Below, one piece after another: positions 45,110 through 53,329 of a stretch of DNA of 64,000 nt. Every line of letters begins with the position of its first letter. The stretch's first letter is position 1. The notes under the pieces are model-generated. The model worked only from the letters and a program-made list of their open reading frames with translations, did not search any database and was not told where the DNA came from. The position numbers were made by a program, and so were the translations under genes. This DNA comes from Chryseobacterium cupriresistens (GTDB taxonomy: Bacteria > Bacteroidota > Bacteroidia > Flavobacteriales > Weeksellaceae): NCBI RefSeq assembly GCF_046614675.1, contig NZ_JBKKJT010000009.1, positions 62,001 to 126,000 of the forward strand, written 5' to 3'.

Positions 45110-45292
45110 ATGAAAAACAAAAAGCTTAAAACGATTTCTCAGGAAATCACAAATGTCAAAATGAAAAAACTGCAAAAAGAGGGCCTTGTATTTATTACCG
45201 GTGGCTTACTCGCTTACCATTGTAGCCAATGTACCTGTAGTTGGTGCAGGCCGGATCTGCACGTAGATCCTAATTGCTGGAGCTTTTCATAA
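45110..45292 (+). CDS. RiPP precursor 3 (beta type)
   Basis: 60 residues from the ATG at 45110 (MKNKKLKTISQEITNVKMKK); the open frame from 45056 would add 18 residues unlike any other precursor. GG at 31-32 (FITGG). Core Cys at 38, 41, 43, 46 and 56 with the beta ending PNCWSFS. The leader differs more from the alpha set but keeps length and GG position. Confidence 0.86.
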   Translation: MKNKKLKTISQEITNVKMKKLQKEGLVFITGGLLAYHCSQCTCSWCRPDLHVDPNCWSFS

Positions 45293-45369
45293 AGAAATTT
45301 GTGTTCTGTATAGCCCTGTGTGGAATTAAAACTGTTCAGGGGAATTATTAACCATGAAAATTTATTGTC

Positions 45370-45570
45370 ATGAAAAACAAAAAATTGTTTGAATTGTCTA
45401 AGAAAATTACTGAAAACAAGCTACAGGGAATGAGCGAAAATTCAGTAAAGACAATCAAAGGAGGTAGACTTCCTTTGGAATTAGCAGCAGACTGTACAAG
45501 TCAGAACAGCTGCTGGGGATTCGGAGGTACAGCTACTTGCAGTGGTAACAGCTGCTGGAGTTATAACTAA
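45370..45570 (+). CDS. RiPP precursor 4 (alpha type)
   Basis: 66 residues. Leader MKNKKLFELSKKITENKLQG, IKGG at 29-32. Core Cys 42, 48, 57, 62: CTSQNSCWGFG then CSGNSCWSYN, two half-units of related pattern. Nearly identical to precursor 5 (a recent duplication). Upstream 40 bases are almost the same as those before precursor 2. Confidence 0.88.
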   Translation: MKNKKLFELSKKITENKLQGMSENSVKTIKGGRLPLELAADCTSQNSCWGFGGTATCSGNSCWSYN

Positions 45571-45661
45571 TAGAACTCTGATTCCACAAATTTATGTTCT
45601 GCAGGGTCTTGTGTGGAATTAAAACTTTACAAGAGAAAAAATTAACCTAAGATTTATTGTG

Positions 45662-45862
45662 ATGAAAAACAAAAAATTGTTTGAACTGTCTAAAAAAATC
45701 ACTGAAAATAAGCTACAGGGAATGAGCGAAAGTTCAGTAAAGACAATCAAAGGAGGTAAGTTACCTTTAGAACTAGCGGCAACGTGCACAAGTCAGAATG
45801 ACTGCTGGGGATTCGGAGGTACACAAACTTGCAGTGGTAACGAATGTTGGAGTTACAACTAA
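45662..45862 (+). CDS. RiPP precursor 5 (alpha type)
   Basis: 66 residues from the second of two adjacent ATG codons. Differs from precursor 4 at only a handful of residues (for example S to D or E next to the W-bearing Cys), all Cys and Trp conserved. GG at 31-32. Last precursor before the UUCG hairpin and the radical SAM gene. Confidence 0.88.
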   Translation: MKNKKLFELSKKITENKLQGMSESSVKTIKGGKLPLELAATCTSQNDCWGFGGTQTCSGNECWSYN

Positions 45863-45871
45863 AGTAAAAAG

Positions 45872-45895
45872 TAGAGTAGCATTCGTGCTACTCTA
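45872..45895 (+). terminator. UUCG-tetraloop hairpin between precursors and maturase
   Basis: TAGAGTAGCA and TGCTACTCTA form a perfect 10-bp stem with a TTCG loop, followed by TTTAA, 9 bases after precursor 5 and 23 before the radical SAM start. It is likely a partial terminator or RNA-end stabiliser that keeps precursor transcripts in excess over enzyme transcripts. Confidence 0.75.
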
Positions 45896-45918
45896 TTTAA
45901 TATTAAAATAAAATAATT

Positions 45919-47274
45919 ATGAAATACAAATTATCAAGATATATCCATACCATAGAAAACGAGGAAATTTTAGATGATCATGTCATTCTTTTTTCTACCC
46001 GTTCCGGAACATCCATTGAAGTGAAAAAAGGGTTATATGAAAAAATATGTAATCTTGAAACCACTCAGATTCCCGAAGAAATTTTTATCAACCTGATAAA
46101 AAATGAATTTTATGTACCTGAGTTTGAAGATGAGTTAAGAGAAATCCTTTCAGACAACATCATGTCGGTAGATCATCAGGATCTGAAAACACTTTCTTAT
46201 GTGATTCAGCCTTCAGGAAACTGCCAGCTGGGATGTCACTATTGCGGCCAGCTGCATACTAACAAAAGTATGTCAAAAGAAGTTTTAGATCTTACATACG
46301 ACAGAATCATTACTAAAATGGAAAGTCTGTCAAACGATCTGGAACACTTGAGTATTACATGGTATGGAGGAGAGCCGTTAACAGGTCTTTCGGCTATCTC
46401 TAATTTATCTACCCGTTTAATCAGCCTTTGTGAAGAGAAAAATTTAAAATATTCTTCAAGAATTATTACAAATGCTTTAAGCCTTAAATATTCTCTTTTT
46501 GAAAAACTGGTAAAAAATTACAGGGTTACAGAATATCAGATCACCATTGACGGAACTCAGGAATTCCATGATAAGAGAAGATATCTGAAAAATGGTTCTA
46601 ACAGTTTTGATATTATCATTAAAAATATCAAAGAAATTGTTAATTCAGAATTATATCAAAAAGAAGCAAGTTTCAATATCAGATGTAATGTGGATAAAGA
46701 GAACAGTTACAATGTGATAGATTTTATTGATTATCTGGAAGCAGAAGGAATCCTTCAGCACGTAAGTTTCTATCTTGCTCCTATCCACGACTGGGGTGAT
46801 AACAAAGCTACTATTAAAGGCGTGTCAAAAGAAGAATTTGCTGAGCTTGAAATAGAAGTTTATATGAAGCTTCTGCAATCAAAAGCGAAATTTAAAACAC
46901 AGATTATTCCTGAAAGAGTTACTAAACCTTGTATGGTAGTAAGCCAGACCTCAGAAGTATTTGACGCTTTTGGAAATGTCTCCACATGTTGGGAAATTCC
47001 GTACACTCCAAAATATGATAACTCTGAGTTTTATGCCGGAAACATTGTGAAAGATAAAGATGTAGACAGCAAAAATGTTGTCATGAGAAACTGGTTTAAT
47101 GAAATACCGGACAACAACTCATGGTGCAAAAGCTGTAAATTCCTTCCTCTGTGTGGTGGAGCATGTCCGAAAAACTGGTATGATAATATCCCGGCGTGTC
47201 CTTCCTTCAAATTTAATATTGACGACAGAATTCTTCTTCAAAGATATATTAATGAACAAGCTGTGCTTTCTTAA
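45919..47274 (+). CDS. Radical SAM/SPASM peptide maturase
   Basis: 451 residues. An N-terminal region (1-90) of short strands and helices may be a leader-recognition (RRE/PqqD-like) domain; this is inferred. The radical SAM cluster motif is C102-x3-C106-x2-C109 (NCQLGCHYCGQ); WYGGEPL (148-154) binds SAM. The C-terminal SPASM domain has auxiliary-cluster Cys: PCMVV, STCWE, then C-x2-C-x5-C-x3-C (WCKSCKFLPLCGGAC) and a final Cys. Such enzymes install thioether, C-C or other radical crosslinks in RiPPs. It lies right after five Cys/Trp-rich precursors. Confidence 0.92.
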   Translation: MKYKLSRYIHTIENEEILDDHVILFSTRSGTSIEVKKGLYEKICNLETTQIPEEIFINLIKNEFYVPEFEDELREILSDNIMSVDHQDLKTLSYVIQPSGNCQLGCHYCGQLHTNKSMSKEVLDLTYDRIITKMESLSNDLEHLSITWYGGEPLTGLSAISNLSTRLISLCEEKNLKYSSRIITNALSLKYSLFEKLVKNYRVTEYQITIDGTQEFHDKRRYLKNGSNSFDIIIKNIKEIVNSELYQKEASFNIRCNVDKENSYNVIDFIDYLEAEGILQHVSFYLAPIHDWGDNKATIKGVSKEEFAELEIEVYMKLLQSKAKFKTQIIPERVTKPCMVVSQTSEVFDAFGNVSTCWEIPYTPKYDNSEFYAGNIVKDKDVDSKNVVMRNWFNEIPDNNSWCKSCKFLPLCGGACPKNWYDNIPACPSFKFNIDDRILLQRYINEQAVLS

Positions 47275-47284
47275 TAGATGATGT

Positions 47285-48202
47285 ATGGAAACAATAATTT
47301 TAGACAAAATAAAAACAGTAGAATTCAGGGAATATGAGGTGAAAAAACCAAGACATATTTTCGAAAATCTGATTGAAGAATTTAGAAAAGATATTCCGGA
47401 AGATATCCAGGCAGGATTGTTTTACTATATGAACCTGTCTGAAAAATCACTTTCTGCTTTTCGTACAGGGAATACTACCTTAGGAAATTACCTTTATTCA
47501 AAAATGCAAAGTATGAATACCTATTTCATAGAACCTATTCATCAGGGGATGATAAGCTTAGACTATGCTTTGCTTGCGTATAAAAATTACGTGGAAAATG
47601 ATTTTGTACTGGCAGAGGAAAATATTGACAGGGCTATTGAAAGTGCTTTAGTTCAGAGTAACACGTTTCCTTATTTTGCCATAATTATTGGAGAACAATC
47701 ACTTAATAAAATCAGAATTTTTGCACGTACTCAAAATGAAGAGCGGTACAAGACAGAAGTCTTGAAGATATTGGCTTTTTTCATGTTTAACCAACATGAA
47801 AATGAGAGCTGCAAAAATCTGGCTGAAGACCTTCCCCTTATTGATAAGCAGGGGATGTTAAAACATATTATTAACAACTCTTATATCGCCATTCTTAAAT
47901 CTTCGCAGGATGAGAAAAAAACAAGACTGATATTTCAGCAGATCTTTAATGCTCTGCTAAAGCAAAATGAATTTTCAGGCGATCAGGAAAATTTACTGAT
48001 AGCCATGCGCTGTATCGACAAAATTGAAGATGAAGATTTTTTAGATTATCTGAACGAGAATTTTTCTCATATCAAAAGTTCTCCGCAAAAATTAGTGAAA
48101 ATTATAATAGAAAATTATTTAGATAAAATATCCAATAACCAGCAATTAGTAAACGATGAAGAATTTACTAAAAAGCTAAAAACACTAGGCATAACAATTT
48201 AA
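47285..48202 (+). CDS. Unrecognised 305-residue protein of the RiPP operon
   Basis: Helical, soluble, no signal peptide or membrane segment, few Cys, no motif I recognise. It is not a LanC: no zinc His/Cys set and no GxxG repeats. It starts 10 bases after the radical SAM stop and ends 9 bases before the transporter, so it is firmly part of the operon. Possible roles (scaffold or leader-binding partner, immunity) are guesses. The segment SALVQSNTFPYFAIIIGEQS is its most hydrophobic part. Confidence 0.7.
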   Translation: METIILDKIKTVEFREYEVKKPRHIFENLIEEFRKDIPEDIQAGLFYYMNLSEKSLSAFRTGNTTLGNYLYSKMQSMNTYFIEPIHQGMISLDYALLAYKNYVENDFVLAEENIDRAIESALVQSNTFPYFAIIIGEQSLNKIRIFARTQNEERYKTEVLKILAFFMFNQHENESCKNLAEDLPLIDKQGMLKHIINNSYIAILKSSQDEKKTRLIFQQIFNALLKQNEFSGDQENLLIAMRCIDKIEDEDFLDYLNENFSHIKSSPQKLVKIIIENYLDKISNNQQLVNDEEFTKKLKTLGITI

Positions 48203-48211
48203 CTTATTATT

Positions 48212-50398
48212 GTGTTCAACAAATTTCCCTTTTATTCCCAAATAGAACAGATGGATTGCGGTCCGGTTTGCCTTAAGATTATTCTAAAATATTACGGCAA
48301 AGATTGTGATCTGGTATATCTGAGAAACCTTACTGAAGTTACCCGATCCGGGGTTACTCTGGCAGATATTAATGATGCCGGTAAAAAGCTGTATTTTCAT
48401 ACAACTCCCTTTAAGGTTCCTTTGTCTACACTGAACGAGGATGTTCATTTACCCTGCATTTTACATTGGGAGCAGGAGCATTTTGTTGTACTCTATAAAA
48501 TCAAAAATAATTTTTATTATATCTCAGATCCCAAATATGGCAGGCTAAAGCTTAAAAAAGAGCAGTTTGTAAAGCTTTGGATTTCGTCCGCAGATAACGA
48601 AGGGATTGGATTACAATTAATCCCGAAAGAAGAGTTTGTTGAGTTTAAACCTCCTTTTGAACAGCAGGATTTAAAAATTTTCAAAAGCTATATTCGTTCA
48701 GTTTTAGAAAAACAAAATTTCAAAATTGGACTGCTGATTTTTTTAATTACGATAAGTTCCGTTATTTCCTATATCTTTCCTCAGCTGATTCAGAAGATGT
48801 TTGACGAAGGAATGAAGTCGAAAGAAGGAAAAGTGATCATTGGAATTTTTGGATTTCAGATGCTTTTGTATGGAGGGCAGATACTCATCAATATCCTTCA
48901 GAATTTTGTAGGAGTACACTTTAGCTCACAGGTAAGCATTAAAATGCTGAATGACTTGCTGCAGAAAACAGTCAGACTTCCCGTCTCTTTTTTTGAAAAC
49001 AGATTATATACAGACCTATTACAGAAAATAGAAGAACAGTCAAAAATAGAACAGTTATTAACCAGGCAATTGCTATCGAATATTTTATCAGTTTTTTTAC
49101 TGATTGTACTAGTAATAAGGCTTTTAATATATAACCGGTATATAGCATTAGGGTTTCTGGGAATTGCCGTTTTTTCCACTGTATGGATTTACTTGTTTCA
49201 TAATAAAAGAAGGATTATAGATTATTATGCCTTTAAATTAAATTCAGAAAGCAAAAATCATCTTGTTGAGATGATTACCGGGATGGTTTCCGTTAAAATT
49301 AGTAATGCTCATATTTCAAGAATATCAAAGTGGGAAGAGCTGCAGAAAAAGATATATAAGACCAAAGTAAAAAGTCTTATCCTGGATATTTATCAAACCA
49401 ATGTTACCAGCATTATTAAACAGTTATTTATATTTTCAACTACCTTTTTTTGCGTGTATTGGGTATCACTTGGGAAAATGACGGTTGGTGAGATGCTGAG
49501 TATAGGATATATTATAGGTATTGCTTCCGCACCCATAGAAAATCTGGTCGCGTTTTTCCGCTCATTTCAGGATTCAAGTTTAGTGTATAAAAGAGTTCAG
49601 GAAATTCTACAGCAAACCGATGAAAACCTTAATTTAAAAGAGGGAAATCAGGCTCTGCTGAGTAAGGATATTAGTTTAAATAATGTATGGTTCAAATATC
49701 CGGGGGGACATCAGCCCTATGTTTTAAAAAATATCAATTTTAAAATTCCTAACGGGAAAGTTCTTGCCATTGTTGGAGAAAGCGGAAGTGGGAAAACCAC
49801 ATTATCCAAACTTCTTCTGGGATTTTATCCTTCTTCAGAAGGAGATCTGAACATCGGGCAGGAAGAGCTGTTTCAGATCAATCATGATTGGTGGAGAAGC
49901 AATTGTGGAGTTGTTCTTCAGGACTCATACATATTCAGCGGAACCATAAGGGAGAATATTGCCATGCAGGAAGACGCAGATGAAAAATTATTGATCAGTG
50001 CCTGTAAATTAGCCAATATATACGAAATGATTCAAAGTCTTCCTTTAGGATTTGATACCAAAATAGGAGCCGCAGGAGATGATTTAAGCGGAGGACAGAA
50101 ACAACGTATTCTTATTGCAAGGGCTGTATATAAAAATCCGGATTTTATTTTCTTTGATGAAGCTACTTCTGCACTGGATGCAGAAAATGAAAAAATTATA
50201 CATGATAATTTACAGGAGTTTTTTAAGGGAAGAACTGTTGTTATCATTGCACACCGTTTATCCACAGTAAAAAGTGCAGACAATATTATTGTTTTGAAAA
50301 AGGGCGAAGTTGTAGAGCAGGGTAACCACCAGGAATTAGTATCCAAAAAAGGAGAATATTTTAATTTGGTCAGAAACCAGCTGGAATTAGGAGAATAA
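48212..50398 (+). CDS. C39 peptidase-containing ABC exporter
   Basis: 728 residues; the start is GTG (48212-48214), and the N-terminus FNKFPFYSQIEQMDCGPVC is where C39 domains begin. C39 peptidase: catalytic Cys16 (DCGPVC), His in EHFVVLY (about 95), Asp in SDPKYG (about 111). It cuts after double glycine. Six membrane helices (about 168-430) and a C-terminal ABC ATPase follow: Walker A GESGSGKTT, signature LSGGQKQR, Walker B FIFFDEATSALD. It would remove the 32-residue leaders at GG and export the peptides to the periplasm. Last gene of the operon. Confidence 0.95.
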   Translation: MFNKFPFYSQIEQMDCGPVCLKIILKYYGKDCDLVYLRNLTEVTRSGVTLADINDAGKKLYFHTTPFKVPLSTLNEDVHLPCILHWEQEHFVVLYKIKNNFYYISDPKYGRLKLKKEQFVKLWISSADNEGIGLQLIPKEEFVEFKPPFEQQDLKIFKSYIRSVLEKQNFKIGLLIFLITISSVISYIFPQLIQKMFDEGMKSKEGKVIIGIFGFQMLLYGGQILINILQNFVGVHFSSQVSIKMLNDLLQKTVRLPVSFFENRLYTDLLQKIEEQSKIEQLLTRQLLSNILSVFLLIVLVIRLLIYNRYIALGFLGIAVFSTVWIYLFHNKRRIIDYYAFKLNSESKNHLVEMITGMVSVKISNAHISRISKWEELQKKIYKTKVKSLILDIYQTNVTSIIKQLFIFSTTFFCVYWVSLGKMTVGEMLSIGYIIGIASAPIENLVAFFRSFQDSSLVYKRVQEILQQTDENLNLKEGNQALLSKDISLNNVWFKYPGGHQPYVLKNINFKIPNGKVLAIVGESGSGKTTLSKLLLGFYPSSEGDLNIGQEELFQINHDWWRSNCGVVLQDSYIFSGTIRENIAMQEDADEKLLISACKLANIYEMIQSLPLGFDTKIGAAGDDLSGGQKQRILIARAVYKNPDFIFFDEATSALDAENEKIIHDNLQEFFKGRTVVIIAHRLSTVKSADNIIVLKKGEVVEQGNHQELVSKKGEYFNLVRNQLELGE

Positions 50399-50456
50399 AA
50401 GAAGACCTTAAATAATATATTTGATGAAAACAAGCTTCTTCTATGGAACTTGTTAA

Positions 50457-50483
50457 AAAAGGAAGCCGGAGAGGTTTCCTTTT
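50457..50483 (+). terminator. Terminator of the RiPP operon
   Basis: AAAAGGAAGCC and GGTTTCCTTTT form an 11-bp stem with one G-T pair and a 5-base loop, 58 bases after the transporter stop. Confidence 0.7.
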
Positions 50484-50625
50484 GTGTTTGCCCATTACAG
50501 CAATATGTGTCATGATTTAATTTCTTATGCATAGCATTAAACATTTGTTTAAAAAATCATAAAATATATTTAAAACACAGTTAACAGCCGTCTTCTCCGG
50601 ATACCGTTGCTTTGCAAAAAAAGTA

Positions 50626-52377
50626 ATGATGGAAAACAACAATCCACTCAACAGAAGAAGGTTTCTTAAAAATTCACTATTGGCTGCCGGAGGAATTTTC
50701 TTAGCTCCTTTAATTGAAAGTTGCAGCGACGATTTTACTGAAAATGGAAATGCCCCCGATAATCTCCAAAACGGAGGTTTTGAATCCGGGGTAGCAAGTT
50801 TTGATCCCAGCGCAACAGGAATTATTATCTGGACCCGGTATTCAAAAGGAACAGATGCAGAGATTACATGGGAAATCAGTAAAAACAGCAATTTTTCAGA
50901 AGTAGTAAGAAGAGGTCAGGCAAATGCTGCACTGGTAAATGATTTTACTATAGCGGTAGATGTACAGAATATCTCTTCCAATACAAAATATTATTACAGA
51001 TTCTATAACAATACAACTAAGGAAGTCAGCGTAACAGGAGAAACCCTTACTTTACCTTCAAAATCTGATGCTGTAAGTGAAGTAAAAATGGCTGTCGTAT
51101 CTTGTTCCAACTTTCCTGCAGGACTTTTCAATGTGTATGGTGCGATTGCAAAATCTGAAGCAGATGTTGTCGTACACCTTGGAGACTATATTTATGAATA
51201 TGCTCCCGGACAATATGGAACAAACCCCTACACCAATCAGCTGGGAAGAGCGCATCAGCCGGCAAAGGAAATCCTTACCCTCAATGATTACAGGGAACGA
51301 TACAGGCAGTACAGAGGAGATAAAAATCTTCAGCTTCTTCACCAGAAAAAGCCTTTCATCTGTGTCTGGGATGATCATGAGTTTGCCAATGATACCTATA
51401 AAACAGGAGCAGAAAACCATCAGCCGAACGAAGGAGATTTTCAGGCAAGAAAAATGGCTGCATTTCAGGCATACAGCGAATATATTCCTCTTAAAACAGG
51501 GAAAGATATGAGAATTTACAGAAGTTTCAGCTTCGGGAATATCGTTTCCCTTTACATGATGGATACAAGGGTGATTGCAAGGGATAAACAAATGGAATAT
51601 TCGGATTATCTTGATAATACAGGAAGTTTTAATCAGACACAGTTTAAAACAGATTTCTTAAGCACCAGCAGAAAACTGATCGGAAACGAGCAGATGTCAT
51701 GGCTGAATGCCCAGATCAATGGTGATACAGCCAAATGGAAAGTGCTTGGACAACAGATTTTAATGACGAAAATGATGGTTCCTGCAGAGCTTTTGATGCT
51801 GCTGAATCAGATTCTTGCGGAAATTAAACAGTATGGAAGTGCACAGCCGGCTACTATGCAGGTGTTTCAGAATACCATCACTCAGTTGATTATTCTTAAA
51901 ACAAGACATCAACAACAGGATCCTACATTGACACCGCAGGAAATTGCAAGAATCACAACGACTTTACCATACAATCTGGATGCATGGGATGGATATTTCA
52001 TAGAAAGAGAACAGCTTTATTCTGTTCTTGCAGGAAAAAATGTAGTGGTACTGGCAGGAGACACCCACAATGCATGGTTAGGAAAACTGACTGATGCACA
52101 GGGTAAATTTATCGGGACAGAACTTGCCTGCAGTTCCGTTTCTTCTCCCGGCCTTGAAGGATATCTGGGAATCACTTCGGATCCTGCCAAAGCGATAGAA
52201 CTGGCTCAGGCATTTTCATTATTGATTGATGACCTGGAATATGCCAATCTTTATAAAAGAGGATATCTGCATGTGAAATTTACCACCGGAAGTTCTACTG
52301 CAGAGTGGAGGTTTGTAGACAATGTGGTTTCCGATACCTACAATACCACTACAGAAAAGACCTATACGATTTCATAG
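50626..52377 (+). CDS. phoD: Alkaline phosphatase D-family phosphodiesterase (Tat lipoprotein-like)
   Basis: 583 residues. The N-terminus has twin arginines (NRRRFLKNSLLAAGG) and then a lipobox-like IESC, so Tat export and lipidation are likely. PhoD_N beta domain (about 45-150), then the metallophosphoesterase with LGDYIYEYAPGQYG, WDDHEFANDTY and LAGDTHNAW. The class hydrolyses phosphate mono- or diesters outside the cytoplasm. Single-gene unit ended by a hairpin at 52414-52444. Confidence 0.9.
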   Translation: MMENNNPLNRRRFLKNSLLAAGGIFLAPLIESCSDDFTENGNAPDNLQNGGFESGVASFDPSATGIIIWTRYSKGTDAEITWEISKNSNFSEVVRRGQANAALVNDFTIAVDVQNISSNTKYYYRFYNNTTKEVSVTGETLTLPSKSDAVSEVKMAVVSCSNFPAGLFNVYGAIAKSEADVVVHLGDYIYEYAPGQYGTNPYTNQLGRAHQPAKEILTLNDYRERYRQYRGDKNLQLLHQKKPFICVWDDHEFANDTYKTGAENHQPNEGDFQARKMAAFQAYSEYIPLKTGKDMRIYRSFSFGNIVSLYMMDTRVIARDKQMEYSDYLDNTGSFNQTQFKTDFLSTSRKLIGNEQMSWLNAQINGDTAKWKVLGQQILMTKMMVPAELLMLLNQILAEIKQYGSAQPATMQVFQNTITQLIILKTRHQQQDPTLTPQEIARITTTLPYNLDAWDGYFIEREQLYSVLAGKNVVVLAGDTHNAWLGKLTDAQGKFIGTELACSSVSSPGLEGYLGITSDPAKAIELAQAFSLLIDDLEYANLYKRGYLHVKFTTGSSTAEWRFVDNVVSDTYNTTTEKTYTIS

Positions 52378-52413
52378 TTTCAATTTAATTATATCTTATT
52401 TTCAATTTGATAA

Positions 52414-52444
52414 AAAAGAGTCATGGTGCCGCTGTGACTCTTTT
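52414..52444 (+). terminator. Terminator of the phoD gene
   Basis: AAAAGAGTCA (52414-52423) and TGACTCTTTT (52435-52444) pair perfectly across an 11-base loop, 36 bases past the stop. Its position also rules out an upstream start (52407) for the next gene. Confidence 0.8.
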
Positions 52445-52475
52445 GTATTATTTACTTTTTTCGTATATTAAACAG

Positions 52476-53171
52476 ATGCAAGAGGATTCAAGAAAAGATT
52501 TTTTGCCATTAACATCTGAAACATGGTGCTTCATGACCTGGATAACCAGGACTTTTGGAGTGCTTTTATTGTTGACGGCATTTCTGCTGGTATTGGGATT
52601 ACCCGTTGTGGTGAGTGATAAACTGTTCATATTTATTATTGTGGCAATATTATACTATCCGGCTCTTGCTTTTGGTTTATACCGTTTCTTCAGGTATCAG
52701 AAGAGAATCAGAAAAAGAGTAGTCCGAAAGATACAGGTTGATGATAAAGGAATTCATTACGAAAGAGCCGATGGAACAATAGATCAAATTCTTTATCATG
52801 ATCTGGAAAAATATAACCTTCCGGATGTATATGATGTAAGTATCAGCCCACGAAACAAGATTTATGTATTGAATGTAAAGCACAATGGTTCGGCAGCAGA
52901 TGTAGATTTTGACGGAACTGATGCCGGTTACAGCTACTATATCGGAAATTTAAAAGCTCTACGAAGAAGATATATCCAGGGAATTGTACATTTTCGGCCG
53001 GATTTGCGCATAGATCCTTTGGTATATGACGTCTATTATATCAACCACAGTGATTTTACTTTCGATAAAAAAAAGTATTGGACAGAATTTGCGCAGACTT
53101 TTGCTTTAATGATAATAGGTTGCATAGTGTTAGGAATCTTTGTACTTGGACTGGTTAAATGGATTTTTTAA
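52476..53171 (+). CDS. Membrane protein of unknown function
   Basis: 231 residues from the ATG at 52476 (MQEDSRKDFLPL); an earlier in-frame ATG at 52407 lies in the preceding terminator region. Helices at about 22-47, 53-72 and 208-230 flank a cytoplasmic or periplasmic beta-rich region (about 85-190: KIQVDDKGIHYERADGTIDQ, VSISPRNKIYVLNVKH) that looks PH-like. Family not recognised. Single gene. Confidence 0.65.
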   Translation: MQEDSRKDFLPLTSETWCFMTWITRTFGVLLLLTAFLLVLGLPVVVSDKLFIFIIVAILYYPALAFGLYRFFRYQKRIRKRVVRKIQVDDKGIHYERADGTIDQILYHDLEKYNLPDVYDVSISPRNKIYVLNVKHNGSAADVDFDGTDAGYSYYIGNLKALRRRYIQGIVHFRPDLRIDPLVYDVYYINHSDFTFDKKKYWTEFAQTFALMIIGCIVLGIFVLGLVKWIF

Positions 53172-53329
53172 GAATAGTTTTCATTAAATCATAAAGAATT
53201 AAAATTTCAACATCCTTTATTTTCACATCTCAGAATCTTATGCTTATATTTATTTTATAGTAAAGTTTCACACCCCAATAAGATAAAGAGCATTTCTTTA
53301 GAAACCGGGATGGATTTAAAATAAAATAA

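Noticed and set aside
44570..45862. CRISPR-like array, because of repeated units of similar size
   Set aside because: The repeats are coding sequences with conserved reading frame and spacers of unequal length.
47285..48202. LanC cyclase for the LanB locus
   Set aside because: The protein lacks the zinc-binding Cys/His set and glycine motifs of LanC, and belongs to the other operon.
50032..50891. Minus-strand open frames of 124-170 residues near the end of the exporter and the start of phoD
   Set aside because: Antisense shadows; they cross a terminator and carry no motif.
51058..51591. 177-residue minus-strand frame inside phoD
   Set aside because: Antisense to the conserved phosphoesterase core; no support of its own.
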